In this document: piece after piece, positions 1 through 5,757 of the stretch
Layout of the letters: each line of letters starts with the position of its first letter
Numbering within the stretch: the stretch's first letter is position 1
Source of the DNA: Candidatus Omnitrophota bacterium
GTDB taxonomy: Bacteria > Omnitrophota > Gorgyraeia > JABMRG01
Direction: 5' to 3'
Assembly (NCBI GenBank): GCA_028716165.1
Contig: JAQUQI010000013.1
Coordinates: 1-46,039, forward strand
DNA length: 46,039 bases
The notes under the pieces: model-generated
The model's database searches: none
The model's input: only the letters and a program-made list of their open reading frames with translations
What the model was told of the DNA's origin: nothing
Position numbers and translations under genes: made by a program

Positions 1-2
1 AC

Positions 3-644
3 AACCAGGATAGCATAGAGCTCATAAACAGGGAATTCGCAAAGGTCAAGGCCGCAAAAAGGATACACGGCCCCTTTCTTGCCCTTGCCCCGGCAAGTTC
101 TGATACGCGTATCCGTAATCTGTCAAAACAGCGTATGCTTTCCGGCCTGCGTGTATGTAAAGCGCTGGGATGCGACAATATTGTATTGCACAGCCACTAT
201 GATCCTGTTTATCACAAAAAGCATAAGGCTGATTGGCAAAAATACGCGGATATGACCTGGGCTGATGTGGAGGCTTTGAGCAAAGAACTTTGTATCACTG
301 TCAATATTGAGAATTCGGAGGATGACGGCCCGGATGCCGTATTCTATCTTTTAGATAGGTACCCGTCTTTTAAGGCCTGTTTTGACCTTGCCCATTATAC
401 TGTATTTGGTTTAGAGCCCTGGAAAGATATCCTTGCCTCGTATCCTAATGGCTCTGTCAATGAAGCGCACATATCGGACAATAATACAAAGGAAGACCAG
501 CATCTTATTTTAGGACGCGGGCTTGTTGATATCAAAGGTTTTTTACGGCAGCTGCGCCTTGCCGGCAATGCCGTCGTTACCATTGAGCCTCATTCAAAGG
601 CGGATATGATAAAAGATATAGAATACATGAGAGATTTTTCTTGA
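3..644 (+). CDS. Sugar phosphate isomerase/epimerase-like TIM-barrel protein (5' partial)
   Basis: The reading frame is open from the left edge, so the N-terminus is missing; the first internal Met codon is at 135 and is probably not the start. The visible 213 residues resemble the C-terminal two thirds of xylose isomerase-like TIM barrels (the AP endonuclease 2 superfamily). I see the strand NIVLHSHYD, the strand ending in NIENSEDDG, FDLAHYTVFG with an Asp and a His typical of the metal site, HISDN, and a final GRGLVDIKGFL segment. These enzymes bind a divalent metal and isomerise or epimerise sugars; the substrate cannot be read from sequence. The TGA stop lies inside the -35 box of the next gene's promoter, so this is probably the end of an operon. 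Confidence 0.75.
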   Translation, partial: NQDSIELINREFAKVKAAKRIHGPFLALAPASSDTRIRNLSKQRMLSGLRVCKALGCDNIVLHSHYDPVYHKKHKADWQKYADMTWADVEALSKELCITVNIENSEDDGPDAVFYLLDRYPSFKACFDLAHYTVFGLEPWKDILASYPNGSVNEAHISDNNTKEDQHLILGRGLVDIKGFLRQLRLAGNAVVTIEPHSKADMIKDIEYMRDFS

Positions 645-669
645 CAATGTTTTTTCGTGTTGTTAAACT
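641..669 (+). promoter_or_regulatory. Sigma-70-type promoter for the first TIGR04073-like gene
   Basis: A perfect TTGACA at 641-646 is followed after 17 bases by TAAACT at 664-669 (four of six matches). The -35 box overlaps the stop codon of the upstream gene. Transcription would start near 676, leaving a leader of about 35 bases before the ATG at 711. Confidence 0.6.
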
Positions 670-710
670 ATAAAAAATAGGGCCATGCATTCATAAAAGG
701 AGGAAAGCAG

Positions 711-1064
711 ATGTCAAAAAGCGTTAAGGTCGGGGTGGTTTGCGTGTTGGTATTATGCGTTGCCGCGATAGCTTTGCCTGCGTTTGCGCAGGAAGGCAGC
801 GTGATAGAAAAAATGGGTAAAAAACTTGGGCGAGGTATAGTGAATATCGCGACAGGCTGGGTGGAACTGCCGAAAAATATATATGATATAAGCGTTGAAA
901 AAAATAACCCGCTTATGGGTATTACCTACGGCACGTTAAAAGGCTTAGGCATGACTGTGGTAAGGACAGGCGCTGGTGCGTATGATACCGTGACTTTTCT
1001 ATTCCCTGTCCCGCAGGATTATCAGCCGATATTGCAGCCTGAATTTGTGTTTGAAGAGAAATAG
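711..1064 (+). CDS. Secreted TIGR04073-family (exosortase-system-associated) protein
   Basis: This 117-residue protein has a signal peptide: a basic start, a hydrophobic core at about 7-24, and a likely AFA cleavage site before QEG. The mature part carries the pattern I associate with TIGR04073: a KKLGRGIVNIATGWVELP block, then an N-P-L-M-G-I-T-Y-G-T-L-K-G helix, then a C-terminal Thr/Phe-Pro segment. The family is known only by its co-occurrence with exosortase systems, and no biochemical role is established to my knowledge. A strong AAAGGAGG ribosome site lies 7 bases before the ATG. The gene has its own promoter (641) and terminator (1097), so it is probably monocistronic. A divergent relative is at 3893. 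Family assignment is from memory of the motif. Confidence 0.75.
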   Translation: MSKSVKVGVVCVLVLCVAAIALPAFAQEGSVIEKMGKKLGRGIVNIATGWVELPKNIYDISVEKNNPLMGITYGTLKGLGMTVVRTGAGAYDTVTFLFPVPQDYQPILQPEFVFEEK

Positions 1065-1096
1065 TCCAATAACCGGTGGCATCTGTTGAGAATGAT

Positions 1097-1150
1097 TAAA
1101 ACGAAGCAATAAAAACAGATTAAATGAAGATTTATTGCTTCGTTTTATTT
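1097..1150 (+). terminator. Intrinsic terminator after the first TIGR04073-like gene
   Basis: Positions 1097-1113 and 1131-1147 form a perfect 17-base-pair stem around a 17-base loop. The stem has A-runs and T-runs at its ends, so it could work in both directions, and a T-rich tail follows. The next coding region starts at 1167. Confidence 0.7.
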
Positions 1151-1166
1151 TGGAAAGCGGTTTATT

Positions 1167-1580
1167 ATGGGCATATCCAGAGAAGTCAGAGAGCGCAGAT
1201 CCAGCAACCGCAAAACAGGCTCGGATGAAAAAAGAAATTATATAAGGGCCGATGTTTCCGTACCGATTATTATTTATGTGAAGAAAAAGAACGGCCCTGA
1301 AAAGGTGAATGCCAGGGCTTGGAACATTAGCGCCAGCGGTATGATGGTAGAGGCGGGTGATAATTTTGATACCGGTATAAAGGTCGGCATTGAAATTACC
1401 ACGCCAGGCAGTCCCAACCCGGTGCACTGTAAAGGCAGGATAGTGTGGGCATCGGAAGGCAAGATCGGCAAAAACGGTTATAGCTACGGTGTGGAATTTA
1501 TTTCCATTGAAGAAGACAACAAGAACACATTCCTGAAGTTTTTATGTGATCTAATATACAAGAACTCGCAAACTTTGTGA
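1167..1580 (+). CDS. PilZ-domain protein (probable c-di-GMP receptor)
   Basis: This 137-residue protein is essentially one PilZ domain. The N-terminal loop has an R-x-x-x-R motif (RNYIR, residues about 31-35) preceded by several Arg residues. The second c-di-GMP contact motif, N-x-S-x-x-G, is present as NISASG at about 51-56. The strand GRIVWASEG and the closing YGVEFISI are also typical. PilZ domains bind c-di-GMP and relay it by protein contact; both ligand motifs are intact, so binding is likely, but the target is unknown. There is no signal peptide, so it should be cytoplasmic. The ribosome site is weak (GGAAAG about 11 bases upstream). It begins 17 bases beyond the preceding terminator. 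A second PilZ protein at 2093 and a c-di-GMP riboswitch at 3000 are close by. Confidence 0.85.
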   Translation: MGISREVRERRSSNRKTGSDEKRNYIRADVSVPIIIYVKKKNGPEKVNARAWNISASGMMVEAGDNFDTGIKVGIEITTPGSPNPVHCKGRIVWASEGKIGKNGYSYGVEFISIEEDNKNTFLKFLCDLIYKNSQTL

Positions 1581-1632
1581 ACAGCTGTTGATCTTTTTGG
1601 ATTGTGCGGAACAAAAAAAAGGAGGTGGCAAA

Positions 1633-2013
1633 GTGGCAAGGAGGGGGTTTAGGTTATTTGCGGCATGGGTTTTGGTTGTCGCCTGTCTTGCATCCTGCGG
1701 ATATGCGCTGGCGGATGATGGATGCCAGTCTGCCGGAGGGGAGAACAAGGTGGTAAAATTTTTTAAGGGTGTTTTTAAATGGCCTTTTAGCGTTACGAAA
1801 CAAGGCGCTGAAACTGTTGGCCGAACCACAAAAGCCGGAGTTACTACCGTTGCGAATACAGGTGTTAGCGCCGTTGAGACTGTAACGGGTAAACCTGAAA
1901 AGATAAAGGATGTTATTGTTGAGCCTGTCAAAGGCACGGCCGAGACAGGATATACAGCTGCTGAAGGAGGCATTAAAACGCCTGTAGAGGGGACAAAAGA
2001 GGCATTTGAATAG
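1633..2013 (+). CDS. Secreted or lipoprotein-like protein with repetitive helical C-terminus
   Basis: I place the start at the GTG at 1633, because AAAGGAGG sits 7 bases upstream; an ATG at 1588 in the same frame has no ribosome site. The resulting 126-residue protein starts VARRGFRLFAAW and has a hydrophobic signal. It contains LASC, which fits a lipobox, and ALA just before DD, which fits signal peptidase I, so lipoprotein or periplasmic fates are both possible. The mature part is low-complexity and rich in Thr, Val, Gly, Ala and Glu, with repeated E-T-V/T-G and V-E/K-G-T steps suggesting amphipathic helices. I do not recognise the family. The composition resembles the C-terminal parts of the proteins at 3893 and 5758. 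A terminator follows at once. Confidence 0.7.
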   Translation: MARRGFRLFAAWVLVVACLASCGYALADDGCQSAGGENKVVKFFKGVFKWPFSVTKQGAETVGRTTKAGVTTVANTGVSAVETVTGKPEKIKDVIVEPVKGTAETGYTAAEGGIKTPVEGTKEAFE

Positions 2014-2016
2014 TAA

Positions 2017-2070
2017 GAGGCTGGTGTGATTTTTATGCGTGTATCTAAAAATCATACCAGTCTTTTTTAT
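2017..2070 (+). terminator. Intrinsic terminator
   Basis: Positions 2017-2034 pair with 2047-2064 in an 18-base stem containing G-T wobbles, followed by a run of T (2063-2068). It begins three bases after the stop of the preceding gene. Confidence 0.7.
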
Positions 2071-2092
2071 TTTACATGTCCGGCAATAAATC

Positions 2093-2833
2093 ATGAAAAT
2101 TAAAATTAATTATATAAAAAACATAGCGGTTTTGACAGTTGACGGCAAAATCAATATTAATTCGTCAAAGCTTATAGAGAGCGTAGCGGGCCTGCTGGAC
2201 AAGGGCGTATCTAAGCTCATTATTGATATGCAAAAAGTGGATTTCGTTGATTATAACGGCCTGTCTGTGATAGCCATCACCTATAAGAATGTTCTTAACA
2301 ATAACAGCGCCATGAAACTATGCGGGATTGCCCCGCACATACAAGAGCTTTTCAGGGTTGTAAAACTTGATGATGTCTTTGAGATATATAACGACATCAA
2401 TAGCGCTGTATCCGGTTTTGAGGTTGCAACGGATGGCATACGGGCGAAAAGCAGGCCAGGTATCCAGCCGTTGAGAAGGAAATTCGCAAGGCTTGACATG
2501 GACATTCCGGTGACATACAGGCTTTCTCTGCCTGGGAAATGCTTTGCGACTACCGAGATACTAACCGGAAGAATAGAAAATATAAGCGGCGCCGGGCTGT
2601 TCGTGCGTTCAATAAACCTGCTGCCTCCGGGCAGCGAGGTATCGGTTGGAGTAAAACTGAATAATGATCAGGAACCCAGATACTTTAACGGTGTGGTAAT
2701 GTGGCTCGCGGACAAAAATCTCCAGCCCTGGCTGTTCCCCGGAATGGGGATAGCTTTTACGGATATATCATACGGTATCAGAGAAAACATACTGCAGTTT
2801 ATAGAAAAGAACGCCACTCACAGAAAAGGCTGA
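2093..2833 (+). CDS. STAS-PilZ fusion protein
   Basis: This 246-residue protein has two domains. Residues 1-110 are a STAS domain like the anti-sigma factor antagonists (SpoIIAA/RsbV): an opening beta strand ending in VDGKI, the core strand LIIDMQKVDFVD, and a terminal helix. The usual phosphorylation motif D-S-S-G-L is D53-Y-N-G-L57, so the Ser that partner kinases phosphorylate is Asn. Residues about 125-246 are a PilZ domain with both ligand motifs, R-x-x-x-R (RKFAR) and N-x-S-x-x-G (NISGAG), and a closing MGIAFTDIS strand. The likely role is to pass c-di-GMP binding to a STAS partner without Ser-phosphorylation control. The target is unknown; an ECF-type sigma factor gene lies 1.5 kb downstream. 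No obvious ribosome site precedes the ATG. Confidence 0.85.
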   Translation: MKIKINYIKNIAVLTVDGKININSSKLIESVAGLLDKGVSKLIIDMQKVDFVDYNGLSVIAITYKNVLNNNSAMKLCGIAPHIQELFRVVKLDDVFEIYNDINSAVSGFEVATDGIRAKSRPGIQPLRRKFARLDMDIPVTYRLSLPGKCFATTEILTGRIENISGAGLFVRSINLLPPGSEVSVGVKLNNDQEPRYFNGVVMWLADKNLQPWLFPGMGIAFTDISYGIRENILQFIEKNATHRKG

Positions 2834-2909
2834 CCTGCCGATAAAAAAAGACAAAACCGCATACTCAAACCAGCACCTACCCGCCATTTTTTTGTAAATC
2901 TGTAAAAAA

Positions 2910-2921
2910 TGTAAATTTACA
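2910..2921 (+). promoter_or_regulatory. Perfect palindrome upstream of the riboswitch promoter, candidate operator
   Basis: TGTAAATTTACA is a perfect 12-base palindrome. It is flanked by further TGTAAA/TTTGCACA-like half sites at 2893-2932 and ends about 20 bases before the -35 box at 2941. Its position fits a regulator site. The regulator is unknown; the possible ribbon-helix-helix protein at 3193 is one candidate. Confidence 0.4.
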
Positions 2922-2940
2922 CATTTGCACATTTGAACTA

Positions 2941-2969
2941 TTGACTTTTTTCATTACACAAGGCATATT
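2941..2969 (+). promoter_or_regulatory. Promoter of the riboswitch-controlled operon
   Basis: TTGACT at 2941-2946 and CATATT at 2964-2969 are separated by 17 bases. Transcription would start about 25 to 30 bases before the aptamer, as expected if this promoter makes the riboswitch RNA. Confidence 0.5.
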
Positions 2970-2999
2970 TATTACGGAAAGGCAAACAGGGTTCTTTTA

Positions 3000-3100
3000 C
3001 AGAGAATACGATAAAGGCAAACTGTCCGAAAGGACAGGGCGCAAAGCCGCGGGCCTAAAATCTTGTAAAACCAGGGTTATGGCAGTCGGGTTGCCGAATT
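3000..3100 (+). promoter_or_regulatory. Cyclic-di-GMP class I (GEMM) riboswitch aptamer
   Basis: The conserved GEMM-I core is readable by eye against the known Vibrio Vc2 aptamer. In order it has AAAGGCAAAC (3013-3022), a six-pair hairpin CTGTCC/GGACAG with a GAAA tetraloop (3022-3037), GCGCAAAGCC (3039-3048), the tetraloop-receptor-like GGGCCTAAAA (3051-3060), and a 3' half GGTTATGGCAGTCGGGTTGCC (3075-3095 region). The base equivalent to Vc2 G20 is G3016, which favours c-di-GMP over 3',3'-cGAMP, where it is usually A; the base equivalent to A47 is A3043. It precedes an intrinsic terminator and the operon starting at 3193, and two PilZ genes lie just upstream. Whether the ligand turns expression on or off cannot be read from the sequence. 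Confidence 0.9.
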
Positions 3101-3117
3101 TCATTTATTTAGGACAT

Positions 3118-3172
3118 GGCCCCAAGGCTTCAATACGCGCTTTTACCATATTGATAGTTTTGGGGTTTTTTG
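3118..3172 (+). terminator. Riboswitch expression platform: intrinsic terminator
   Basis: Positions 3120-3135 (CCCCAAGGCTTCAATA) pair with 3149-3165 with two G-T wobbles and one bulge, giving a stem of about 16 pairs. A run of six T (3166-3171) follows, and the first gene of the operon starts 20 bases later. This placement is typical of transcription-terminating riboswitches. Confidence 0.8.
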
Positions 3173-3192
3173 TTTAATAAGGCGAGCCAGGT

Positions 3193-3492
3193 ATGAAGAT
3201 ACGTCATGGTGAAAAAGAAATCGCGGGTAGAGTGGTAGCGTTTCTTACGAGGCCGGAAATAGATTATATAGACAGCCTTGCAAAAGACGCTTTGTTTTCT
3301 ACGGGGCATAAGTTGTCAAGGACTGACATTATACGCGCTGTCATTGACTGCGTAAAATCAAGTAAAATTAACGGCAAAGGTATTTCTTCAAGGCAGGGGT
3401 TGGAAAAAAGGCTGTATTGTTGTCTGCAGACGGCATTGCCTGATGCCGTATCGGAAATAATTGAGGCAAGGGGCGGGCATGATAATAATTAA
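3193..3492 (+). CDS. Small protein, possible ribbon-helix-helix DNA-binding protein
   Basis: This 99-residue protein is the first gene after the c-di-GMP riboswitch. I do not recognise a named family. Residues about 14-53 have the layout of a ribbon-helix-helix fold: a short strand VVAFLTR, a helix PEIDYIDSLAKDAL, a turn with G and K, then LSRTDIIRAVIDC as the second helix. SRT/S-D-I-I-R-A at the start of that helix is common in CopG/MetJ-type repressors. The rest is a short Lys/Ser linker and a helical tail. There is no signal peptide. The ribosome site is weak. It overlaps the next gene by 14 bases, suggesting translational coupling. A role as an autoregulator or an operon-specific switch is an inference. 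Confidence 0.65.
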   Translation: MKIRHGEKEIAGRVVAFLTRPEIDYIDSLAKDALFSTGHKLSRTDIIRAVIDCVKSSKINGKGISSRQGLEKRLYCCLQTALPDAVSEIIEARGGHDNN

Positions 3493-3742
3493 ACTGGCTA
3501 TGGTCATATTGCTTCTTGCGCCTTTTGTGTTTGTGATCTCGGTTGTGGTATTGTCTTCGGATGAAGCTCTTTACTGTTTAAACGGGGACAGATTATTGAC
3601 TGCGGATATGGGCAGAAATATTGCCGTATATTTGAAGGAGGCCAGCGGGTGTATATTTTGTCTGGAAATGGATATTATACAAGATGCCCTGATGCGGTAT
3701 AGCCGCGCGGGCGGTTTTGTGCCAAGGAGACGCTATGTATAA
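3479..3742 (+). CDS. Small one-helix membrane protein of unknown function
   Basis: The start at 3479 is chosen because AAGGGG lies about 6 bases upstream; an in-frame codon at 3461 has no such site. The 87-residue product has one strong hydrophobic segment at about 4-27, followed by a hydrophilic part with SSDEALYC and a CIFC motif at about 57-60, and ends in a basic RRRYV tail. The uncleaved-looking helix suggests an inner-membrane protein with a short exposed domain; the CxxC pair could bind a metal or form a disulfide. No family recognised. It overlaps the genes on both sides (14 bases with 3193, 8 bases with 3735), so it belongs to the riboswitch operon. Confidence 0.6.
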   Translation: MIIIKLAMVILLLAPFVFVISVVVLSSDEALYCLNGDRLLTADMGRNIAVYLKEASGCIFCLEMDIIQDALMRYSRAGGFVPRRRYV

Positions 3743-3878
3743 AAGGTTAAAATTTAAATCTGATATGAAATGCCCGATGATAACAAGATGGCAGACCAGA
3801 AACGCCGATTTTATGCAGATAGAGATATCGCCGGTCCATGTATTAAGGATCAAGATAGATAAAGCGGTAAAAAAATAG
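3735..3878 (+). CDS. 47-residue basic protein of unknown function
   Basis: ATG at 3735 follows AAGGAG with 5 bases between, and the frame runs 47 codons to TAG at 3876. It overlaps the end of the preceding gene by 8 bases and stops 14 bases before the next ATG, so spacing and ribosome site both support a real gene. The product starts MYKRLKFKSDMKCP, is rich in Lys and Arg, and ends IKIDKAVKK. It has no membrane segment. The middle, QTRNADFMQIEISPVHVLR, could form a strand and helix. I do not recognise a family. A regulator or a partner of the neighbouring membrane protein is possible but unsupported. Confidence 0.55.
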   Translation: MYKRLKFKSDMKCPMITRWQTRNADFMQIEISPVHVLRIKIDKAVKK

Positions 3879-3892
3879 AAAAGGAGGTTTAT

Positions 3893-4246
3893 ATGAGAAG
3901 GGGAAGAGATATGAGGCGCCATCAGAGATGCGTAAGGCGAAAAGCGGGGATAAAGAGGTTCATAAGAGGTTTCTTGCCATTTGCGCTGGTTTTTGTCCTT
4001 GTTTTTCCTGCTGTCGCGGCAGGGCAGGAGGCCGGCAAAAAACTTATACAGGGTATTGAGGATACCGCCACCGGGTGGACGGAAGTGCCTAAGGAAATGG
4101 CCGAGACCACGCAGGAAACGAACGTGGTGGAAGGTGTAACGGCTGGCGCCATAAAAGGCGCGGGCGAGGCTATTTCCGGCACAGTAGAGGGGGTCGTGGA
4201 AATAGCGACCTTCTATGCCCCGGAAAGCGAAGACAATAAGCAATGA
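3893..4246 (+). CDS. TIGR04073-like secreted protein in the riboswitch operon
   Basis: This 117-residue protein starts after a strong AAAAGGAGG site 6 bases upstream. It has an unusually long basic N-terminus (about 25 residues, many Arg), then a hydrophobic segment ending in AVAAGQ, consistent with a signal peptide. The mature part starts KKLIQGIEDTATGWTEVP, aligning well with KKLGRGIVNIATGWVELP in the protein at 711, and continues with a Gly/Ala-rich stretch GVTAGAIKGAGEAISGTVEG. This is the same TIGR04073-like layout, though the C-terminus differs. Unlike the copy at 711, this one lies behind the c-di-GMP riboswitch. It may start further in, at the Met at residue 7. Confidence 0.75.
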   Translation: MRRGRDMRRHQRCVRRKAGIKRFIRGFLPFALVFVLVFPAVAAGQEAGKKLIQGIEDTATGWTEVPKEMAETTQETNVVEGVTAGAIKGAGEAISGTVEGVVEIATFYAPESEDNKQ

Positions 4247-4306
4247 TAGAAGTTTATTGAATGCCCGGGAGGGGTTAAAGGCCCCTTCCGGACGGAGGGT
4301 AGATAA

Positions 4307-4852
4307 ATGCCTCTTGACCGGAAAAACAGATTATTCCAGCTTTTATACAGGCGTTATTTTAATAAGGTACGCTTACGCGTCAGGCGCATTCTGCGCAATG
4401 AAATGGACGTCGTGGATGATATTGTGCAAGAGGCTTTTATGCGCGCTTATATGAACATGGATAAAACGTACAAAAAAGATGATTTTATAAGATGGGTGTT
4501 TATAGTAGCGCGCAATCTCTGCTTGAATTACAAAAGAGCGAACAGCAGGACGTTGGCAGGCGCGTTAAAGCCTGCCGACAGGCAAAACTACAGCGCAAAT
4601 CTCATTGACACTGTAGCTGATTGTAATTGTCCCGCGCCCGATAAGATTGCCGAAAAAAATGAGCTTGTATGCGTGTTCAGGGAGTGCGTGCAAAAATTAA
4701 CGCCTAAATACAGATTGGTTGTCCAGCTTTGCGGCATTGAAGGCTATTCGTATCATGCCGCTGCCGCGCAATTGCATACAAGCGCCAGCGTGATTGCCCA
4801 TGACCTGATGAGGGCAAAGAGGCTTTTATCATCAAAGATGGCTATCATGTAA
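4307..4852 (+). CDS. ECF-type sigma-70 family RNA polymerase sigma factor
   Basis: This 181-residue protein has the two-domain layout of group 4 (ECF) sigma factors. Region 2, at about 10-80, contains the core-binding pattern VVDDIVQEAFMRAY and an aromatic-rich helix (FIRWVFIVARNLCLNY). A linker with Cys residues follows, then region 4 at about 123-176 with LTPKYRLVVQL and a helix-turn-helix (GYSYHAAAAQLHTSASVIAHDLMRAKRLL spans this part). The recognition helix is divergent: A-H-D replaces the usual S-R-x in the position before the L-x-R-A-K end. The start at 4307 follows GGAGGG by 7 bases. It is 60 bases after the preceding gene, so it is probably the last gene of the riboswitch operon. No anti-sigma gene is adjacent. 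Confidence 0.85.
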   Translation: MPLDRKNRLFQLLYRRYFNKVRLRVRRILRNEMDVVDDIVQEAFMRAYMNMDKTYKKDDFIRWVFIVARNLCLNYKRANSRTLAGALKPADRQNYSANLIDTVADCNCPAPDKIAEKNELVCVFRECVQKLTPKYRLVVQLCGIEGYSYHAAAAQLHTSASVIAHDLMRAKRLLSSKMAIM

Positions 4853-4869
4853 TGTTATCATACTGTCTT

Positions 4870-4900
4870 ATCGCGGCACAGCCCGCCTTTTTGATTTTTA
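4870..4900 (+). terminator. Possible weak terminator after the sigma factor gene
   Basis: A short GC-rich hairpin (GCGG at about 4873 with CCGC at about 4884) is followed by T-rich sequence. The stem is only four or five pairs, so this is a low-confidence call. Confidence 0.3.
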
Positions 4901-5011
4901 CCTTTCTATGTATCCCTGTAATTTTTTCAGCGTGATAGGATTTTTATTTGAAAATACAAACCATTCTTTTGCGGTCAGACTGTTCCGTGTATCTGCGCGT
5001 GCAATTTTTAC

Positions 5012-5040
5012 TTGACAATTTTTTTTAAAAGTGCTAATTT
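5012..5040 (+). promoter_or_regulatory. Strong promoter of the outer-membrane barrel gene
   Basis: A perfect TTGACA at 5012-5017 is followed after 17 bases by TAATTT at 5035-5040. The expected transcription start is at or next to the ATG at 5048, and no ribosome site precedes that ATG, so the mRNA may be leaderless. Confidence 0.65.
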
Positions 5041-5047
5041 ATAGCCA

Positions 5048-5731
5048 ATGCGATTTAAGTTTTTATCTTTTTTTTTCCTGTTATTATTATTTAATCCTTC
5101 TTTATGTCAAAGCGCTCCATGTTATGGGACAAAGATACCCGCAAAAGGCGGATTTTTTTCAGGCATAGAAGTTTTCCACATTGACAGAAACCTTGAGAAA
5201 GACCAGGGTAAGGTCAAAAGCACCCAAAGTTTTTTATTGGTTTCATATGGATTGCAAGACTGGTTTAGTATTGATTTAAAGGTTGGCATCGGAGGCATAG
5301 ACAGATACAGCGCCCCTTACCACAACGTTGATTATAGCGCGAGATTTGACGGTGGATACGGGTTTAGAGCGCTTTTTTTTGACAGAGACAATGTCAGGCT
5401 GACCGGAGGTTTTCAGCATATCAGCGTTCATCCAAACACGGTAAGCCTTGACAATAAAAAATATAAAGCCGTTCTTGATGATTGGCAGGTCTCTTTACTG
5501 TTGTCATACGATTATTCTCACCTTTCTTTATATGCCGGCCCGCGCGTTTCAAGAACGGATTACATAAATTGGATAGACAATGCCAGGAAACGCCATATGT
5601 CTGATAGCGGAGATTGTATAGGTTTTGTTTGCGGTGCCGATATCAAGATTACTGATGAAATGTGGCTAAACGCGGAGGCAGGTTTTATTGACGCTAAAAC
5701 AGCGGCAATAAGCCTTATGGCCAGGTTTTAG
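5048..5731 (+). CDS. Outer-membrane beta-barrel protein
   Basis: This 227-residue protein has a clear signal peptide (hydrophobic core at 4-17, probable cleavage near QSA). The mature chain alternates polar and hydrophobic residues in many short strands, for example SFLLVSYGLQDWFSIDLKVGIGG, VSLLLSYDYSHLSLYAGPRVS and MWLNAEAGFID, with aromatic residues at strand ends. It ends in ISLMARF; a terminal Phe is the usual BamA-recognised signal of outer-membrane proteins. About eight to ten strands would fit a small barrel. Function (pore, adhesin or enzyme) cannot be told. Its own promoter ends 7 bases before the ATG and there is no ribosome site. The AsmA-like gene follows after 26 bases and probably shares the transcript. 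Confidence 0.8.
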   Translation: MRFKFLSFFFLLLLFNPSLCQSAPCYGTKIPAKGGFFSGIEVFHIDRNLEKDQGKVKSTQSFLLVSYGLQDWFSIDLKVGIGGIDRYSAPYHNVDYSARFDGGYGFRALFFDRDNVRLTGGFQHISVHPNTVSLDNKKYKAVLDDWQVSLLLSYDYSHLSLYAGPRVSRTDYINWIDNARKRHMSDSGDCIGFVCGADIKITDEMWLNAEAGFIDAKTAAISLMARF

Positions 5732-5757
5732 GATTGGCCCAAACAAGGGAGGCCCGA

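Noticed and set aside
999-1427. 142-codon frame on the - strand
   Set aside because: It spans a terminator and opposes the PilZ gene; the product has no family features.
3000-3100. cGAMP-specific (GEMM-Ib) reading of the riboswitch
   Set aside because: The base in the selectivity position appears to be G (3016), as in c-di-GMP binders. The alignment was by eye, so a mixed specificity is not fully excluded.
2941-3177. A 78-codon open frame across the riboswitch region
   Set aside because: It lies over the -35 box, the aptamer and the terminator, has no ribosome site, and its start falls on the promoter. It is a by-product of the RNA sequence.
5734-5757. TTG start for the AsmA-like protein
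   Set aside because: The ATG at 5758 has a well-placed GGGAGG and directly begins the membrane helix.
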